The notes: a model not told the origin generated them from the sequence alone. DNA of 64,000 nt from Clostridium simiarum (GCF_018919175.1 NZ_JAHLQL010000001.1:1426001-1490000); one strand, 5' to 3'; shown: positions 17,660 to 26,851, counted from the stretch's first letter. Translations and numbers: made by a program.

Positions 17660-19018
17660 TTATATATCCTCTCTTATAGCCAAACTCTGCATTAACAAAG
17701 CTTTAGCTGCCTCTTTATTTTCTCTACTTAAAACTCCAGCAGAGGCCATAATGTAGTTATTATCTAAAAGCACCTTAGCCCCCTTTCTTGGAAGCATAGT
17801 GATATCATCCTTTAGATACCTTATACCTAAAAGTAACTCGCATCCTCCAGGAATTTTTGTTAATGCCCCTCCGGTTCCTATTATATATTTCACTTGAGAT
17901 AAATCCTTTCCAAAGGCTATAAATCCACTTTCTCCACCATATTTTCTTTTAATTATCCCTACATGTCTATCTATTGCAACCTCTACAGCTTTTTTTGTTA
18001 ACATTATACTGGCATTTATATCCTCTTTATCAACAGGTATAGGCTTTATATGCTGTTTTATATATTCTTTAGTAACTTGTCCCAGATCTCTTATGCCCAT
18101 AAGTTCTATTAGATTTTTACTGTTCACAAAAACTCCAAGATCTCCTTCTACAGTTCTTTTAGCTTTTGGCTCAGGATTCATTAGTATATCTAAAATCACA
18201 CTGCTACCTTCTGTAACAGAGTGCACATCTGTAGTGGCTCCCCCCACATCAAAAACCACTAAATCCCCTAGGATATCATATAAAATCTTTGCACTTTCCA
18301 TAACGGCCCCTGGAGTTGGCATTATACTTCCATTTACCATTTCCTTTATTTTGCTCATACCAGGAGCTTTTACAATATTTTTTTCAAAAGCTTTCTGTAT
18401 TATAGCTCTTGCAGGTTCCACATTAAGCTCATCTATGTTAGGGTAAACGTTATCAATTATATATAATTCTTCCCCTTTTAATATGTCTTTTATCTCTTCT
18501 CTATTTTCTATATTTCCACAATATACTATAGGTTTATTAAACTTCTCTCCACTTATTAGTTCTGCATTATAAAGTGCTGTTTCTCTCTCACCATAATCTG
18601 TACCTCCAGCTATGATTATCATACTAGGATTTATATCCTGGATTCTTTTTAAATCACTTTTTCTCATTTTCCCACCAGTAACCATTTTAATTATGCCTCC
18701 GGCACCTAAAGCTGCTTCCCTTGCTGCTCTAACAGTCATTTGTTCCATAAGCCCATGTACAGTTATTTTAAGTCCCCCTGCTGCACTACTAGTGGCTAAC
18801 ATTCTATTCCATGTAAGTTCTTCTTTTATATCTTTTTCTATTTGCTTTATTGCATTTTTAAGTCCAATAGTTACATCTCCTTCTAGAACCGTGGTACAAC
18901 TTTCTCCTTGAAAGGGTATATCCACAAAAACCCTTCCCTTATTGCTTTCTATTATATTAAAAGCTGTAACTACTGTAGTGGTACTTCCAATTTCAGCCAC
19001 CAAATAATCTACCTTCAC
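17660..19018 (-). CDS. GlmL/MutL-like ASKHA ATPase of the ornithine aminomutase operon
   Basis: About 452 residues of the actin/Hsp70-like ATPase superfamily. It starts with a phosphate-1 motif YLVAEIGSTTTVVTAF and has VVFDVGGATTDVHS (phosphate-2) and a late IIGTGGALTKIPGG (adenosine loop). The family includes GlmL/MutL, encoded between the subunits of AdoCbl-dependent glutamate mutase. Here it directly follows oraE, so a role as repair or reactivation partner of the aminomutase is likely but inferred. Start choice: the upstream ATG (19027) abuts the GAGAGG ribosome binding site with no spacer, so the GTG nine bases later, giving VKVDYLVAEIG, is better placed. Confidence 0.82.
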   Translation of the reverse strand: MKVDYLVAEIGSTTTVVTAFNIIESNKGRVFVDIPFQGESCTTVLEGDVTIGLKNAIKQIEKDIKEELTWNRMLATSSAAGGLKITVHGLMEQMTVRAAREAALGAGGIIKMVTGGKMRKSDLKRIQDINPSMIIIAGGTDYGERETALYNAELISGEKFNKPIVYCGNIENREEIKDILKGEELYIIDNVYPNIDELNVEPARAIIQKAFEKNIVKAPGMSKIKEMVNGSIMPTPGAVMESAKILYDILGDLVVFDVGGATTDVHSVTEGSSVILDILMNPEPKAKRTVEGDLGVFVNSKNLIELMGIRDLGQVTKEYIKQHIKPIPVDKEDINASIMLTKKAVEVAIDRHVGIIKRKYGGESGFIAFGKDLSQVKYIIGTGGALTKIPGGCELLLGIRYLKDDITMLPRKGAKVLLDNNYIMASAGVLSRENKEAAKALLMQSLAIREDI

Positions 19019-19054
19019 AAAACCCATCCTCTCTAATATAGTCTAGGCTAAATT

Positions 19055-21259
19055 TTAGTCCTCTTCTGTTTCCTCCAATCCCATTAATCTTTTTATTATA
19101 AAGGACGCTACATCTGTTCCATTTGATCCTCTTCCAAAACCTACATCCATACCATTTGCTCTAGCAATTTCATCTGTTACTTGAGTACCTCCTGAAACAA
19201 GTATGATTTTATCTCTTACCCCTTTTTCCATGCAAAGATCATTAAGTTTTTTCATGTTCCTTGTATGAACATCATTATGAGTAATTATTGTGCTACATAA
19301 TATGGCTTGAGCCTCTGACTCTATAGCCGCATCTACAAGCTTTTCTATAGAACAAGATGTTCCAAGATAAATTGCTTCAATACCAAATTTTTCAACTCCA
19401 CCATGCTTAATATCTATGACTTCTCTTAGTCCTACAGAGTGCTCATCTTCCCCAACTGTGGCAGCAACAACCTTTATAGGATTCTTTTTTACATACTCTT
19501 TCATAACTTCATCTGAAAGATTCTTCCTTCTCTTTGGAAGAGATAATTCATCACGTCTTATAGGCGTAAAGTCACATATCCCCTTAATCTCTACAAGAGT
19601 TCCTTCAGCCTTTTGAAGTACTTGTTTATGAAGTATTTCTACATCTTTTAAGTTCATTCTCTTACCTATTTCCACAGCTGCCGCTTCACTAATTTGCTCA
19701 TTTTCCGGTAAGCACAAAGTTATCTTTACATATCCATCTTTAGCCCATTGAACCTCTGGCACTACAGTTCCATCTTCTTTAACTCTCTCCATTCTCTTCA
19801 TCACATTGTCATTATCATCTAATTCGTCAATATATTGAATTTTTGAATGATTACATAGGGTACACTCCTCTATAGCCTCACAAGGTTTTTTATATTCTTT
19901 TGGAATGTTATTATATCCAAATTGAGCACAAACTGGCGCAAAGTAGTCCTCCTCTCTCATCACTATAGTATCAGTAGCATCTCCTCCATCCATCTTTCTT
20001 CTAATGCCATCTCCATTTCTTTCTGGATACTCACCAGAATCTATAAAAAATCCTGAATCCACTGCTTTAAAATAACCACCAGATTCTATTATTTCTTCAA
20101 GAAATAATACTGCTCTCTCTTGAATTTCTCTTACCTTTTCTGGTAGATAGCCTGTTTTTTTAAGTTCTACCATATCCATTAATCCATCCATGGATATAAA
20201 GGCTTGCTTAGCTGTATTTATAGCATGAATGTTATTATAATGCCATGGCACATTTCTTCCTTCATCAGGAGTTATGGTACTTTGAATATCCGCTGAGGTT
20301 AATTTTGATATTAATAAATTAAGTGTATGCCCAACAGTAGCCTCTCTTTCACAGGATTCTATATATTTTGTATTCATTTGAGCTCTCATTTTGTATTTTT
20401 TGAAAAATTGTCTAAGTGCTACTGCGTAAGGCAAGTCATATCTCATACAAGGAGCTGGTGCTGAAGTGGGTGGTACAGTTGAAAGGGCAATATTCTCCGG
20501 CTTTATTCCAACAATCTCAGAAAACTTTGAATTGATTGCATGCTGTACCATAAGTTCTGGCATAACATTATATCCTTTCATGGCAGTTGCATTAGCATTA
20601 TGAGCACCATCTATTTGAAGCATTCCTACTGATGCCATTATATGCTTTGCTACTGCAGCATCTACAAAAGATCTAAACATATTTATGTTTCTATAAAGCA
20701 CATTATATTGTGGATCTTGATGAGCTCCATTAACTCCCTCCTCTGCAAACATAACTGCTACATCAGGACCTGCTACTCCAGATACATAGGAGTGGAAATT
20801 AATCTTTCTTCCTACCTCTTCTTCTATTAAGTCTATAGCTTTTCTCGTTGCCCTAACCTCTTTTCTTGTAATAGGAACTCCTCCTATTCCCTCTGGACTT
20901 CCTTCTATCAATCCATCAAAATGGCTTTGCCCTGCTGTTCTTATAACCATTAAATGATCAGCACCGTGCCAGGCTGCCATTCTCATCCTTCTTATATCAT
21001 CTTCAAACCTTCCTGATGCAATTTCTGTAGTTATTACAGCTCTTGGTTGAGGATCTATATTACCAAAACTTCTTGCAGCAGGAAGAGGATGACTATTTTT
21101 TAAAGATTCTGATATTTCACCATATACAAATTCTCCAACCTTACCTTCCCTATACTCTTCCCTCCAATGCCACCCCCTCCATTTTGGCTCATACTTATCT
21201 AAATCTTTTAAGATTTCCTCTATATTAAGTTTTTTATTTTCTTGTAAACCTTCCATCAT
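19055..21259 (-). CDS. oraE: D-ornithine 4,5-aminomutase, large (E) subunit
   Basis: A 734-residue AdoCbl- and PLP-dependent aminomutase subunit with an N-terminal TIM-barrel domain and a C-terminal Rossmann B12 domain. The base-off cobalamin motif is DEHSVG (His607). A Lys lies exactly 11 residues later (Lys618), matching the known His618/Lys629 spacing of the Clostridium sticklandii enzyme, where the lysine holds PLP. The B12 loop SGGTQV follows. It moves the terminal amino group of D-ornithine to give 2,4-diaminopentanoate. The ATG overlaps the oraS stop codon (ATGA), indicating translational coupling of the two subunits. Confidence 0.96.
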   Translation of the reverse strand: MMEGLQENKKLNIEEILKDLDKYEPKWRGWHWREEYREGKVGEFVYGEISESLKNSHPLPAARSFGNIDPQPRAVITTEIASGRFEDDIRRMRMAAWHGADHLMVIRTAGQSHFDGLIEGSPEGIGGVPITRKEVRATRKAIDLIEEEVGRKINFHSYVSGVAGPDVAVMFAEEGVNGAHQDPQYNVLYRNINMFRSFVDAAVAKHIMASVGMLQIDGAHNANATAMKGYNVMPELMVQHAINSKFSEIVGIKPENIALSTVPPTSAPAPCMRYDLPYAVALRQFFKKYKMRAQMNTKYIESCEREATVGHTLNLLISKLTSADIQSTITPDEGRNVPWHYNNIHAINTAKQAFISMDGLMDMVELKKTGYLPEKVREIQERAVLFLEEIIESGGYFKAVDSGFFIDSGEYPERNGDGIRRKMDGGDATDTIVMREEDYFAPVCAQFGYNNIPKEYKKPCEAIEECTLCNHSKIQYIDELDDNDNVMKRMERVKEDGTVVPEVQWAKDGYVKITLCLPENEQISEAAAVEIGKRMNLKDVEILHKQVLQKAEGTLVEIKGICDFTPIRRDELSLPKRRKNLSDEVMKEYVKKNPIKVVAATVGEDEHSVGLREVIDIKHGGVEKFGIEAIYLGTSCSIEKLVDAAIESEAQAILCSTIITHNDVHTRNMKKLNDLCMEKGVRDKIILVSGGTQVTDEIARANGMDVGFGRGSNGTDVASFIIKRLMGLEETEED

Positions 21260-21624
21260 TGATCCCCACCTGCCTTCATATCCTCACTAACAATATCCCA
21301 GCCTATGCCTTTAGCTAATTCCTTTCCTGCTTTAATGTAACCTGTTCCCTTAAGTTTTGCATAGGTTAAAATTACATTTCCCATACCCTTTCCAAGCAAA
21401 TTCCATTTAGTCCCATATTCAATTATTTCTTTGGCTTCAAGACTTGAAAATCCCATTCTTAAAACTACCGAGCGCTCAATAGATGGAGAAGTATGGGTAT
21501 AAGCTAAGTCCACCATAGGTTTAACAATTTCTTCTGTAAGGCTCCAAAATCTTTCATAAAGTTCTTCATTAGTCAAATCCTTTAAGTGCTCTCTCCTTTT
21601 CTCAAAATCATCTTCCCTCTTCAT
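21256..21624 (-). CDS. oraS: D-ornithine 4,5-aminomutase, small (S) subunit
   Basis: A 122-residue protein starting MKREDDFEKRREHLKDLTNEE, the expected size and character of OraS, which pairs with OraE in the AdoCbl-dependent D-ornithine 4,5-aminomutase. It contains no B12 or PLP motif itself; in the family it completes the active site and stabilises the large subunit. It is located 14 bp after ortB and overlaps oraE by 4 bp. The helical, charged sequence has HTSPSIERSVVLRMGFSS in its middle. Confidence 0.93.
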   Translation of the reverse strand: MKREDDFEKRREHLKDLTNEELYERFWSLTEEIVKPMVDLAYTHTSPSIERSVVLRMGFSSLEAKEIIEYGTKWNLLGKGMGNVILTYAKLKGTGYIKAGKELAKGIGWDIVSEDMKAGGDQ

Positions 21625-21638
21625 AAGCTATTCCTCCT

Positions 21639-23051
21639 TTAATCTATTTCAATATTATGCTTATTTAATATTTCTAATACTATTTCTTTAGATAACTTAG
21701 TTTCTTTAGATAAAAATTCTACATCCACTGGTTGTACCTTATTTTCTGTCAACTTTCCAATACTATTTTTTATATAAGAATTTCTTAAAGCTTCCATATC
21801 CATTTCCTTAACTGAAACTAAGTTTGGATGTGAAGGAATTACTATGTTCTCACCTGGTACTTGATCCTTTGGATCACCAATGAAAACTTTAATTCCATTT
21901 TCCTTAGCAAAATTAAGTTGAGGTATTAAATGTTTCCCTGCTCCTGTATACTCAGTTTCTTGAACAACTATCACATCATCATCGTCATATTCTTGACTAA
22001 TAACAAAAGCTGCTACTAAAGATGTATTTCCAGCAGGACCTCTTTCTAATCCTTCAAGTTGAGCTAATACTTCAGTCATCCAAAATACTTCTCCTTGAGT
22101 GATTGTTACATATCTATCTAAATATCTTAAAGGCCTTGCTGCACTTCTTGGCACATCAGATCTATCTGGATAAGTCATAAATGGAATTCCAAAACCCGTA
22201 TGACCTGTTGTAAAAGATTTTTTATTAAAATCTATATCTGATGCCATATGAAGTCCTGAAAGATCTACAGAAGCTCCTATTACTTTTGTATTCAAAGCTC
22301 CCTCTTTAATAAGCCCCCTTGCAGTGCCAGTAACATTTCCTCCTCCTGCATGAGTTATAATTACCGCCTCTGGCTCTTTACCTAACCTTTCTCTGCACTC
22401 CTTTGCTATTTCATATCCTAAGGTTTCAATTCCTGCTATACCATAAGATGAATATAATGATGCGTTATAATATCCTGTATCTTCAAGTATTTTTAAATAG
22501 GTATAAAATAATTCAGGGCCTACAGTAAGTCTAAGAACTTCTGCTCCAAAGCCTTCACATTTTCTTCCCTTTTCTAATATCTCCGGCTGCCCCACCTTTT
22601 TTGAATCATAACATTCATTAGCTATTATGCATTTGAGTCCTCTTATATTGGCCTGTGATGCAACTGCTGCTCCATAATTCCCTGAAGTGGCTGCAGCTAC
22701 CCCACTATATCCTCTCTTCATTGCATCATATACAGATATAGCAGCTCTCCTATCTTTAAAACTTCCTGAAGGATTACAACTTTCATCTTTTACAAATATT
22801 CTAGCTGCTCTTCCAGTCTTTGAAGATTTCCTTGCCAGTTTGGTAATATTTTTTAATTCCAATAAGGGTGTTTGTCCAACCCCTGCATCCTTTTGTATTT
22901 CTCTAATTTCTTCTAAGGAATACCCCACATCTTTCATTAAAGCTTCATAATTAAATGAAAGCTTTCCAACTTCATATTTATTAAAATCTATGCCCACAGA
23001 CTCAAGCATTATTTCATTTTTTCTATCCATAAGCTCTTGGTATTTATTCAT
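21639..23051 (-). CDS. ortB: 2-amino-4-oxopentanoate thiolase, beta (PLP) subunit
   Basis: A 470-residue fold-type II PLP enzyme related to threonine synthase. The PLP lysine is Lys99 in NPSGSFKDRR. The glycine-rich phosphate loop is THAGGGNVTGTARG. With OrtA it cleaves 2-amino-4-oxopentanoate with CoA to acetyl-CoA and D-alanine, the final step of oxidative ornithine fermentation. It has a strong GGGGGGAAT ribosome binding site and is 38 bp downstream of ortA. The C-terminal region ends in NKVQPVDVEFLSKET, a length normal for the family. Confidence 0.94.
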   Translation of the reverse strand: MNKYQELMDRKNEIMLESVGIDFNKYEVGKLSFNYEALMKDVGYSLEEIREIQKDAGVGQTPLLELKNITKLARKSSKTGRAARIFVKDESCNPSGSFKDRRAAISVYDAMKRGYSGVAAATSGNYGAAVASQANIRGLKCIIANECYDSKKVGQPEILEKGRKCEGFGAEVLRLTVGPELFYTYLKILEDTGYYNASLYSSYGIAGIETLGYEIAKECRERLGKEPEAVIITHAGGGNVTGTARGLIKEGALNTKVIGASVDLSGLHMASDIDFNKKSFTTGHTGFGIPFMTYPDRSDVPRSAARPLRYLDRYVTITQGEVFWMTEVLAQLEGLERGPAGNTSLVAAFVISQEYDDDDVIVVQETEYTGAGKHLIPQLNFAKENGIKVFIGDPKDQVPGENIVIPSHPNLVSVKEMDMEALRNSYIKNSIGKLTENKVQPVDVEFLSKETKLSKEIVLEILNKHNIEID

Positions 23052-23089
23052 TTTTATATTCCCCCCTTATTAACTCTGCCTAAAAAACA

Positions 23090-23386
23090 TTATTTAATAT
23101 TTCCTATTATTTCTCTTGCTTGTTTTCCTATCCTATCTATTTCAGCCACGTGTTTACCATAGCTATGATAGTATCCTGGTTCTATCTCTACCACTTTTCC
23201 TTTAACAATTCTACCTACATTAGTTTCAACTTCTACTTCTTCACCTAAATTACAGTCATTAAGACAGTATCCTCTTATCCAACATTTAAGAGGGGTTTCT
23301 TTGGTTTCTTTTGGTATGTTTAAAGCCCTATGTTCTGTAGTCAAAACAACCTCTTCAATTTCAATCCAAGTGCCTTTTTTTATCAT
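23090..23386 (-). CDS. ortA: 2-amino-4-oxopentanoate thiolase, alpha subunit
   Basis: A 98-residue small subunit (MIKKGTWIEIEEVVL start) of the PLP-dependent thiolase that pairs with OrtB. The beta-rich sequence, including GEEVEVETNVGRIVKGKVVEIEPGYYHSYG, is characteristic of OrtA. It is the first gene of the operon ortA-ortB-oraS-oraE-glmL-like-orr-ord. The preceding 230 bp contain no sigma-54 motif, riboswitch or clear operator that I can see; the promoter must lie in this stretch but is not obvious. Confidence 0.92.
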   Translation of the reverse strand: MIKKGTWIEIEEVVLTTEHRALNIPKETKETPLKCWIRGYCLNDCNLGEEVEVETNVGRIVKGKVVEIEPGYYHSYGKHVAEIDRIGKQAREIIGNIK

Positions 23387-23610
23387 ATTACTTCACCTAC
23401 CTATTTAAATTTTCATCAAATAATTATTAATTTAATATGGAATTTGCTTATAACAGATTTTAGTTGTAAGGATGGTATCTAAGGTTAAATAATTTTGAAG
23501 ACATGTTTCCCAAAATTTAACTCTATATATTATATATTATCATACTTTTTATGGAATTAAAGGGTATTATTTTCTAATTTTTAAAAATAAAAACTTATTA
23601 GTGTAAAAAT
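23387..23610. other. Leader/promoter region of the ornithine operon
   Basis: About 220 bp upstream of ortA. It contains AGGTAGGTGAAG as the ortA ribosome binding site and AT-rich sequence beyond. I found no convincing sigma-A or sigma-54 promoter, no riboswitch and no long inverted repeat. Confidence 0.4.
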
Positions 23611-23663
23611 AAAATAAAACCTATGCTAAATAATACATTTTACTATTTAGCGTAGGTTTTATT
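23611..23663 (-). terminator. Rho-independent terminator of the chemoreceptor gene
   Basis: Long stem AATAAAACCTATGCTAAATA paired with TATTTAGCGTAGGTTTTATT, ending in a U-rich tract on both strands. It separates the chemoreceptor gene from the ornithine operon. Confidence 0.8.
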
Positions 23664-23715
23664 CATAATATTCTAATATGTAGATGACTTTCCTATATAA
23701 TATTACTTTATTACT

Positions 23716-24999
23716 CTAAAGCTTAAACCTTGAAACTACATCTTTTATTTCCATAGCTCCTTTTAAGTTTTCTTCAGATATAGAATTTACTCCCTCTATA
23801 CTTTTGGAAACATTTTCAGCTTTATATGCTATGATTTCTGAACCTTTAGCTTCTTCTTGGATGGTTGTGGCTACTTCTGCCATAGAAGTTTTAATACCTT
23901 CTGCAGAATTTTTTAAATCCTCCACTATATTCTTAAACTCTTCCATGGTATTCTTCATTTCCTCTGCATCCTTATTATAGTTTTCCCCTATAACAACCAT
24001 ATTTTCATAATCCCCTGCAACATCATTATCTACAAACTCCAATATTTCATTGCTGCTCTTAGCCAAATTATTTACAGCATCATTAACTCTCTTTACTATA
24101 TCTTGAATCTTACTTACCGTATTAGATGATTCATCTGCAAGCTTTCTTATTTCATCTGCTACTACAGCAAAACCACGTCCTGACTCCCCAGCTCTTGCTG
24201 CTTCTATAGCTGCATTTAATGCTAGAAGATTTGTCTGCTCTGTTATAGCTAGTATAGATTCTGCTAATTGATTTATTTCATAAACTGCATTAGAATCCTC
24301 TATAGCATTTTCCATGTTTTCTTTAACATTAATATATATATCTTCTGATTGTTTCTTAGATTTTAAGGCATTCTTACTTATTTCCTCTGCTCTTACCTTT
24401 ATGCCTTCTGAGTAATTAAAGCCTTCCTCTGCTTTTGTCTTAACTACCTCTATATTTTGTAATATCTCAACTGCCGAATTTGAAACATCCTCTGCTAAAG
24501 CTGCACTTTCTTCAGTTCCTGCTAAAAGCTCCTCTGTGGTAGCTACAGTCTCATTATTTCCAAGGGCAACACCTTGCAACATTTCTTTTATATTTTGCGC
24601 ATTAATTTCTGTAGATTTTGAAACCTCAGATAATGTAGCAATTATATTTCTCATAGCCTTTCTTAAATCATAGGTAGCGTTGGCAATCTTACCAACCTCA
24701 TCTTTTCGTTTCATATATACCTTTATACTAGACTCCTTCTCTAGGTCTAATTTTGAAGTTCTTCTTAAAAGCTCTATTATAGCATTTAATGGCTCTATTA
24801 TAAGTTTTACTATTCCATATGCTAATATGGTAAAAATTAAACCAGCTATTATAGCTATAACAATTATTCCCTTCATCATAGAATTCATGATAATAGCATC
24901 TATTTTAGAATGATACCTATAAATGTATAGAGCTACTGTAACCATTAATAAAATTATAGTGGAAGTAAACACAGTTATAATCTTTTTCCCAATTGACAT
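23716..24999 (-). CDS. Methyl-accepting chemotaxis protein without a large sensor domain
   Basis: A 427-residue receptor with two closely spaced transmembrane helices (about 8-27 and 43-63) and only about 15 residues between them, so it has no periplasmic-type ligand domain. A HAMP linker (about 65-120) and a cytoplasmic signalling domain follow. The hairpin tip contains [16 protein letters not shown]. It probably senses through the membrane, through HAMP or via a partner protein, and passes the signal to CheA/CheW. It sits directly upstream of the ornithine operon but in its own transcription unit. Confidence 0.88.
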   Translation of the reverse strand: MSIGKKIITVFTSTIILLMVTVALYIYRYHSKIDAIIMNSMMKGIIVIAIIAGLIFTILAYGIVKLIIEPLNAIIELLRRTSKLDLEKESSIKVYMKRKDEVGKIANATYDLRKAMRNIIATLSEVSKSTEINAQNIKEMLQGVALGNNETVATTEELLAGTEESAALAEDVSNSAVEILQNIEVVKTKAEEGFNYSEGIKVRAEEISKNALKSKKQSEDIYINVKENMENAIEDSNAVYEINQLAESILAITEQTNLLALNAAIEAARAGESGRGFAVVADEIRKLADESSNTVSKIQDIVKRVNDAVNNLAKSSNEILEFVDNDVAGDYENMVVIGENYNKDAEEMKNTMEEFKNIVEDLKNSAEGIKTSMAEVATTIQEEAKGSEIIAYKAENVSKSIEGVNSISEENLKGAMEIKDVVSRFKL

Positions 25000-25179
25000 G
25001 TCTTAACCCTTCTTTCGTTATTATCAGTATTGTCTATATGTATTATACCATGGAAATATACAAAATTTTACTCCTAAATCATAAAATTCTTATATACTTG
25101 TATATATTTTTTTCTTTATCTATAATATAATTATAATTGATTTAAAATTGTAATAAATATAATAGGAAGGATGTAAAAA

Positions 25180-25596
25180 ATGCATATAAATAATGTTGAT
25201 ACTTATTTAAGGGATCACGGTATTAAGCCTTCATATCAACGAAAGAGAGTTTTAGAATATATAATAGAGCATCATAATCATCCTACTGTTAGTCAGATAT
25301 ATGATGATTTAATAGATGATATCCCCACTTTATCTAAAACAACAATATATAATACTTTAAATCTTTTTGCAGAAAAAAAAATAGTAGAAGTCATTACTAT
25401 AGAAGGTAACGAAGCAAGATATGACATATTTAATCCTAAACCCCATGCACATTTTAAATGTGATAAATGTCAAACCTTATATGACATAAACTTAGATTTC
25501 AGTAAAATTGCTAATGAAGATCTAAAAGATTATATTGTAAAGGATCAATATATTCATTTTAGAGGTACGTGTCCTAATTGTTCTAAAAGATTATAG
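25180..25596 (+). CDS. perR: Fur/PerR family metalloregulator (probably PerR)
   Basis: A 138-residue Fur-family repressor. The winged helix occupies residues 1-85 (LRDHGIKPSYQRKRVLEYI...TLSKTTIYNTLNLF). The structural zinc site is formed by two CXXC pairs, CDKC (94-97) and CPNC (131-134). The HAHF motif before the first pair (residues 89-92) is part of the regulatory metal site. The downstream neighbour is a Dps gene with a Fur/PerR-like box at its promoter, so a peroxide-sensing PerR role is more likely than iron-sensing Fur, but sequence alone does not separate them. Confidence 0.8.
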   Translation: MHINNVDTYLRDHGIKPSYQRKRVLEYIIEHHNHPTVSQIYDDLIDDIPTLSKTTIYNTLNLFAEKKIVEVITIEGNEARYDIFNPKPHAHFKCDKCQTLYDINLDFSKIANEDLKDYIVKDQYIHFRGTCPNCSKRL

Positions 25597-25648
25597 GCAT
25601 TAAGGAAAGTAGCTTTCCTCTATCCCCGTAAATATTGATATTATGTAA

Positions 25649-25682
25649 AAAAAGCTGAGAATAAAATTTCTCAGCTTTTTTC
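25649..25682 (+). terminator. Rho-independent terminator of perR
   Basis: AAAAAGCTGAGAA / TTCTCAGCTTTTTT with loop TAAAAT, ending in six T residues, about 55 bp after the perR stop codon. Confidence 0.9.
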
Positions 25683-25691
25683 ATTTATATA

Positions 25692-25720
25692 TTGACAATA
25701 ACTAATTTAAGAGTTATTAT
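25692..25720 (+). promoter_or_regulatory. Sigma-A promoter of dps
   Basis: TTGACA (25692-25697), 17-bp spacer, TATTAT (25715-25720). It is 60 bp upstream of the dps ATG. Confidence 0.75.
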
Positions 25721-25724
25721 TGTA

Positions 25725-25759
25725 TTGTAATCATTACAAATAAATAATCATTACAAATA
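25725..25759 (+). promoter_or_regulatory. PerR/Fur-type operator, tandem half repeats, at the dps start site
   Basis: TTGTAATCATTACAA (25725-25739) is a perfect 7-1-7 inverted repeat close to the PerR consensus TTATAATNATTATAA. It overlaps the predicted transcription start. A second AATAATCATTACAAAT follows about 20 bp later, making a direct repeat of ATCATTACAAAT. Binding here would block dps transcription, as expected for peroxide control. Confidence 0.65.
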
Positions 25760-25782
25760 TTAAACACATAGGAGGTACTTTT

Positions 25783-26226
25783 ATGAATAAAGAAAATCTA
25801 ACTAAGGAATTAAATGTTTATCTTGCAAATTTAAATATACTATATGTTAAACTTCATAACTATCATTGGAATGTAAATGGTACAGGATTCTTTGAACTAC
25901 ATGCTCAATTTGAAAACTTCTATAATCAAGTTTCTTTAGATTTAGATGCAGTGGCAGAAAGATTATTAACTATAGGTGAAAGACCTGCTGCAAGCATGAA
26001 AGAATATCTTGAGATTGCTACAATAGAAGAAAAATCCAGTGAAGCTATATCTTCAAAAGAATCTGTAGAATTAGTAATTAAGGATTTCAAACTTATGTTA
26101 GATAGCTCTAACAACATTCTTAAAATAGCAGAAGAACTAAAAGATGTTCCAACTGCCGATATGCTAACTCAGTTTATAGCAAATTATGAAAAAACTCTAT
26201 GGATGTTAGAAGCATATAGTGCTTAA
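25783..26226 (+). CDS. dps: Dps/ferritin-like DNA-protection protein
   Basis: A 147-residue four-helix-bundle protein of the Dps family. The ferroxidase residues at the dimer interface are visible in KLHNYHWNVNG (His25, His28) and FYNQVSLDLDAVAER (Asp/Glu ligands about 52-59). Dps dodecamers oxidise Fe(II) with hydrogen peroxide and store the iron, protecting DNA. The gene has an AGGAGGT ribosome binding site, a good sigma-A promoter and a PerR-like operator, and follows perR. A structured RNA element begins right at its stop codon. Confidence 0.92.
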   Translation: MNKENLTKELNVYLANLNILYVKLHNYHWNVNGTGFFELHAQFENFYNQVSLDLDAVAERLLTIGERPAASMKEYLEIATIEEKSSEAISSKESVELVIKDFKLMLDSSNNILKIAEELKDVPTADMLTQFIANYEKTLWMLEAYSA

Positions 26227-26347
26227 GCAGTGAACCAAGATCTATGATCTTGTGTGAATCGGTTAAGCAGATACCCAAACCTGTAGTTTGATGGTCGTCG
26301 CTTACTCTTTGAGTACTCATCCGAAGATATGAGGATGAGTTTCCTTT
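26227..26347 (+). ncRNA. Candidate structured RNA downstream of dps (no family recognised)
   Basis: About 120 nt containing four consecutive hairpins: CAAGATC/GATCTTG (26236-26252) flanked by AACC/GGTT; CAAAC/GTTTG (26276-26290) flanked by ACC/GGT and TAAGC/GCTTA; TACTC/GAGTA; and a terminal ACTCATCC/GGATGAGT (26315-26340) followed by TTCCTTT. The first two hairpins are similar, each introduced by TTAAGCAG, as in a tandem motif. The last looks like an intrinsic terminator. It is either the processed 3' UTR of dps or an independent small RNA; there is no downstream plus-strand gene to regulate before the next terminator. Confidence 0.55.
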
Positions 26348-26348
26348 A

Positions 26349-26401
26349 AAAAAGTAAAACTTCAATCAAATAATTTTATATTGATTGAAGTTTTACTTTA
26401 A
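26349..26401. terminator. Bidirectional rho-independent terminator
   Basis: AAAGTAAAACTTCAATC / GATTGAAGTTTTACTTT, a 17-bp stem between the dps unit and the converging flavodoxin gene. Confidence 0.9.
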
Positions 26402-26404
26402 TAA

Positions 26405-26833
26405 TTATAAACTTGCTAACTTTTTACCTAGTTCTTTGCACTCTTTTATTCCTTCGCCATCAGGCTCACCATTTACCATCAACCCATCGTTAATTAAGAT
26501 TGCATTGGAATTCTCCATTCTTTCCTTCCAGTCTCTCATCCACTGTCCATCACCCCAGCCATAAGATCCAAATAAAGCTACATTTTTTCCACTTAATTTA
26601 TCCTGAATACTCTCTACAAATGGCTCCATTTCGCCTTCTTCTAAAACCTCATCTCCCATAGCTGAACAACCTAATGCGATTACATCTGCCCCTGTTACAT
26701 CTTCAATTGTAGCAGAAGAAACATTTAATAGATTCACCTTAGTGTCAGAAGAAACAGCTCCTTCTGAAATTAATTCTGCCATTTTTTCTGTATTACCTGT
26801 TCCACTCCAGTATATTATTGATATTTTTTTCAT
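26405..26833 (-). CDS. Flavodoxin
   Basis: A 142-residue short-chain flavodoxin. The FMN phosphate loop is YWSGTGNTEKM near residue 9, and the isoalloxazine loops are LGCSAMGDEVLEEGEM and FGSYGWGDGQWMRDW. It replaces ferredoxin as an electron carrier when iron is short. The start with GGAGGGGGG at correct spacing is used (ATG at 26833) rather than an in-frame codon 18 nt upstream. A Fur-type box just upstream indicates iron control. Confidence 0.92.
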   Translation of the reverse strand: MKKISIIYWSGTGNTEKMAELISEGAVSSDTKVNLLNVSSATIEDVTGADVIALGCSAMGDEVLEEGEMEPFVESIQDKLSGKNVALFGSYGWGDGQWMRDWKERMENSNAILINDGLMVNGEPDGEGIKECKELGKKLASL

Positions 26834-26851
26834 ATAAATACCCCCCTCCAA

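Noticed and set aside
23387..23610. Sigma-54 promoter for the ornithine operon
   Set aside because: No TGGCA-N-TTGC element at the required spacing on the minus strand; the control found at abfD does not appear here.
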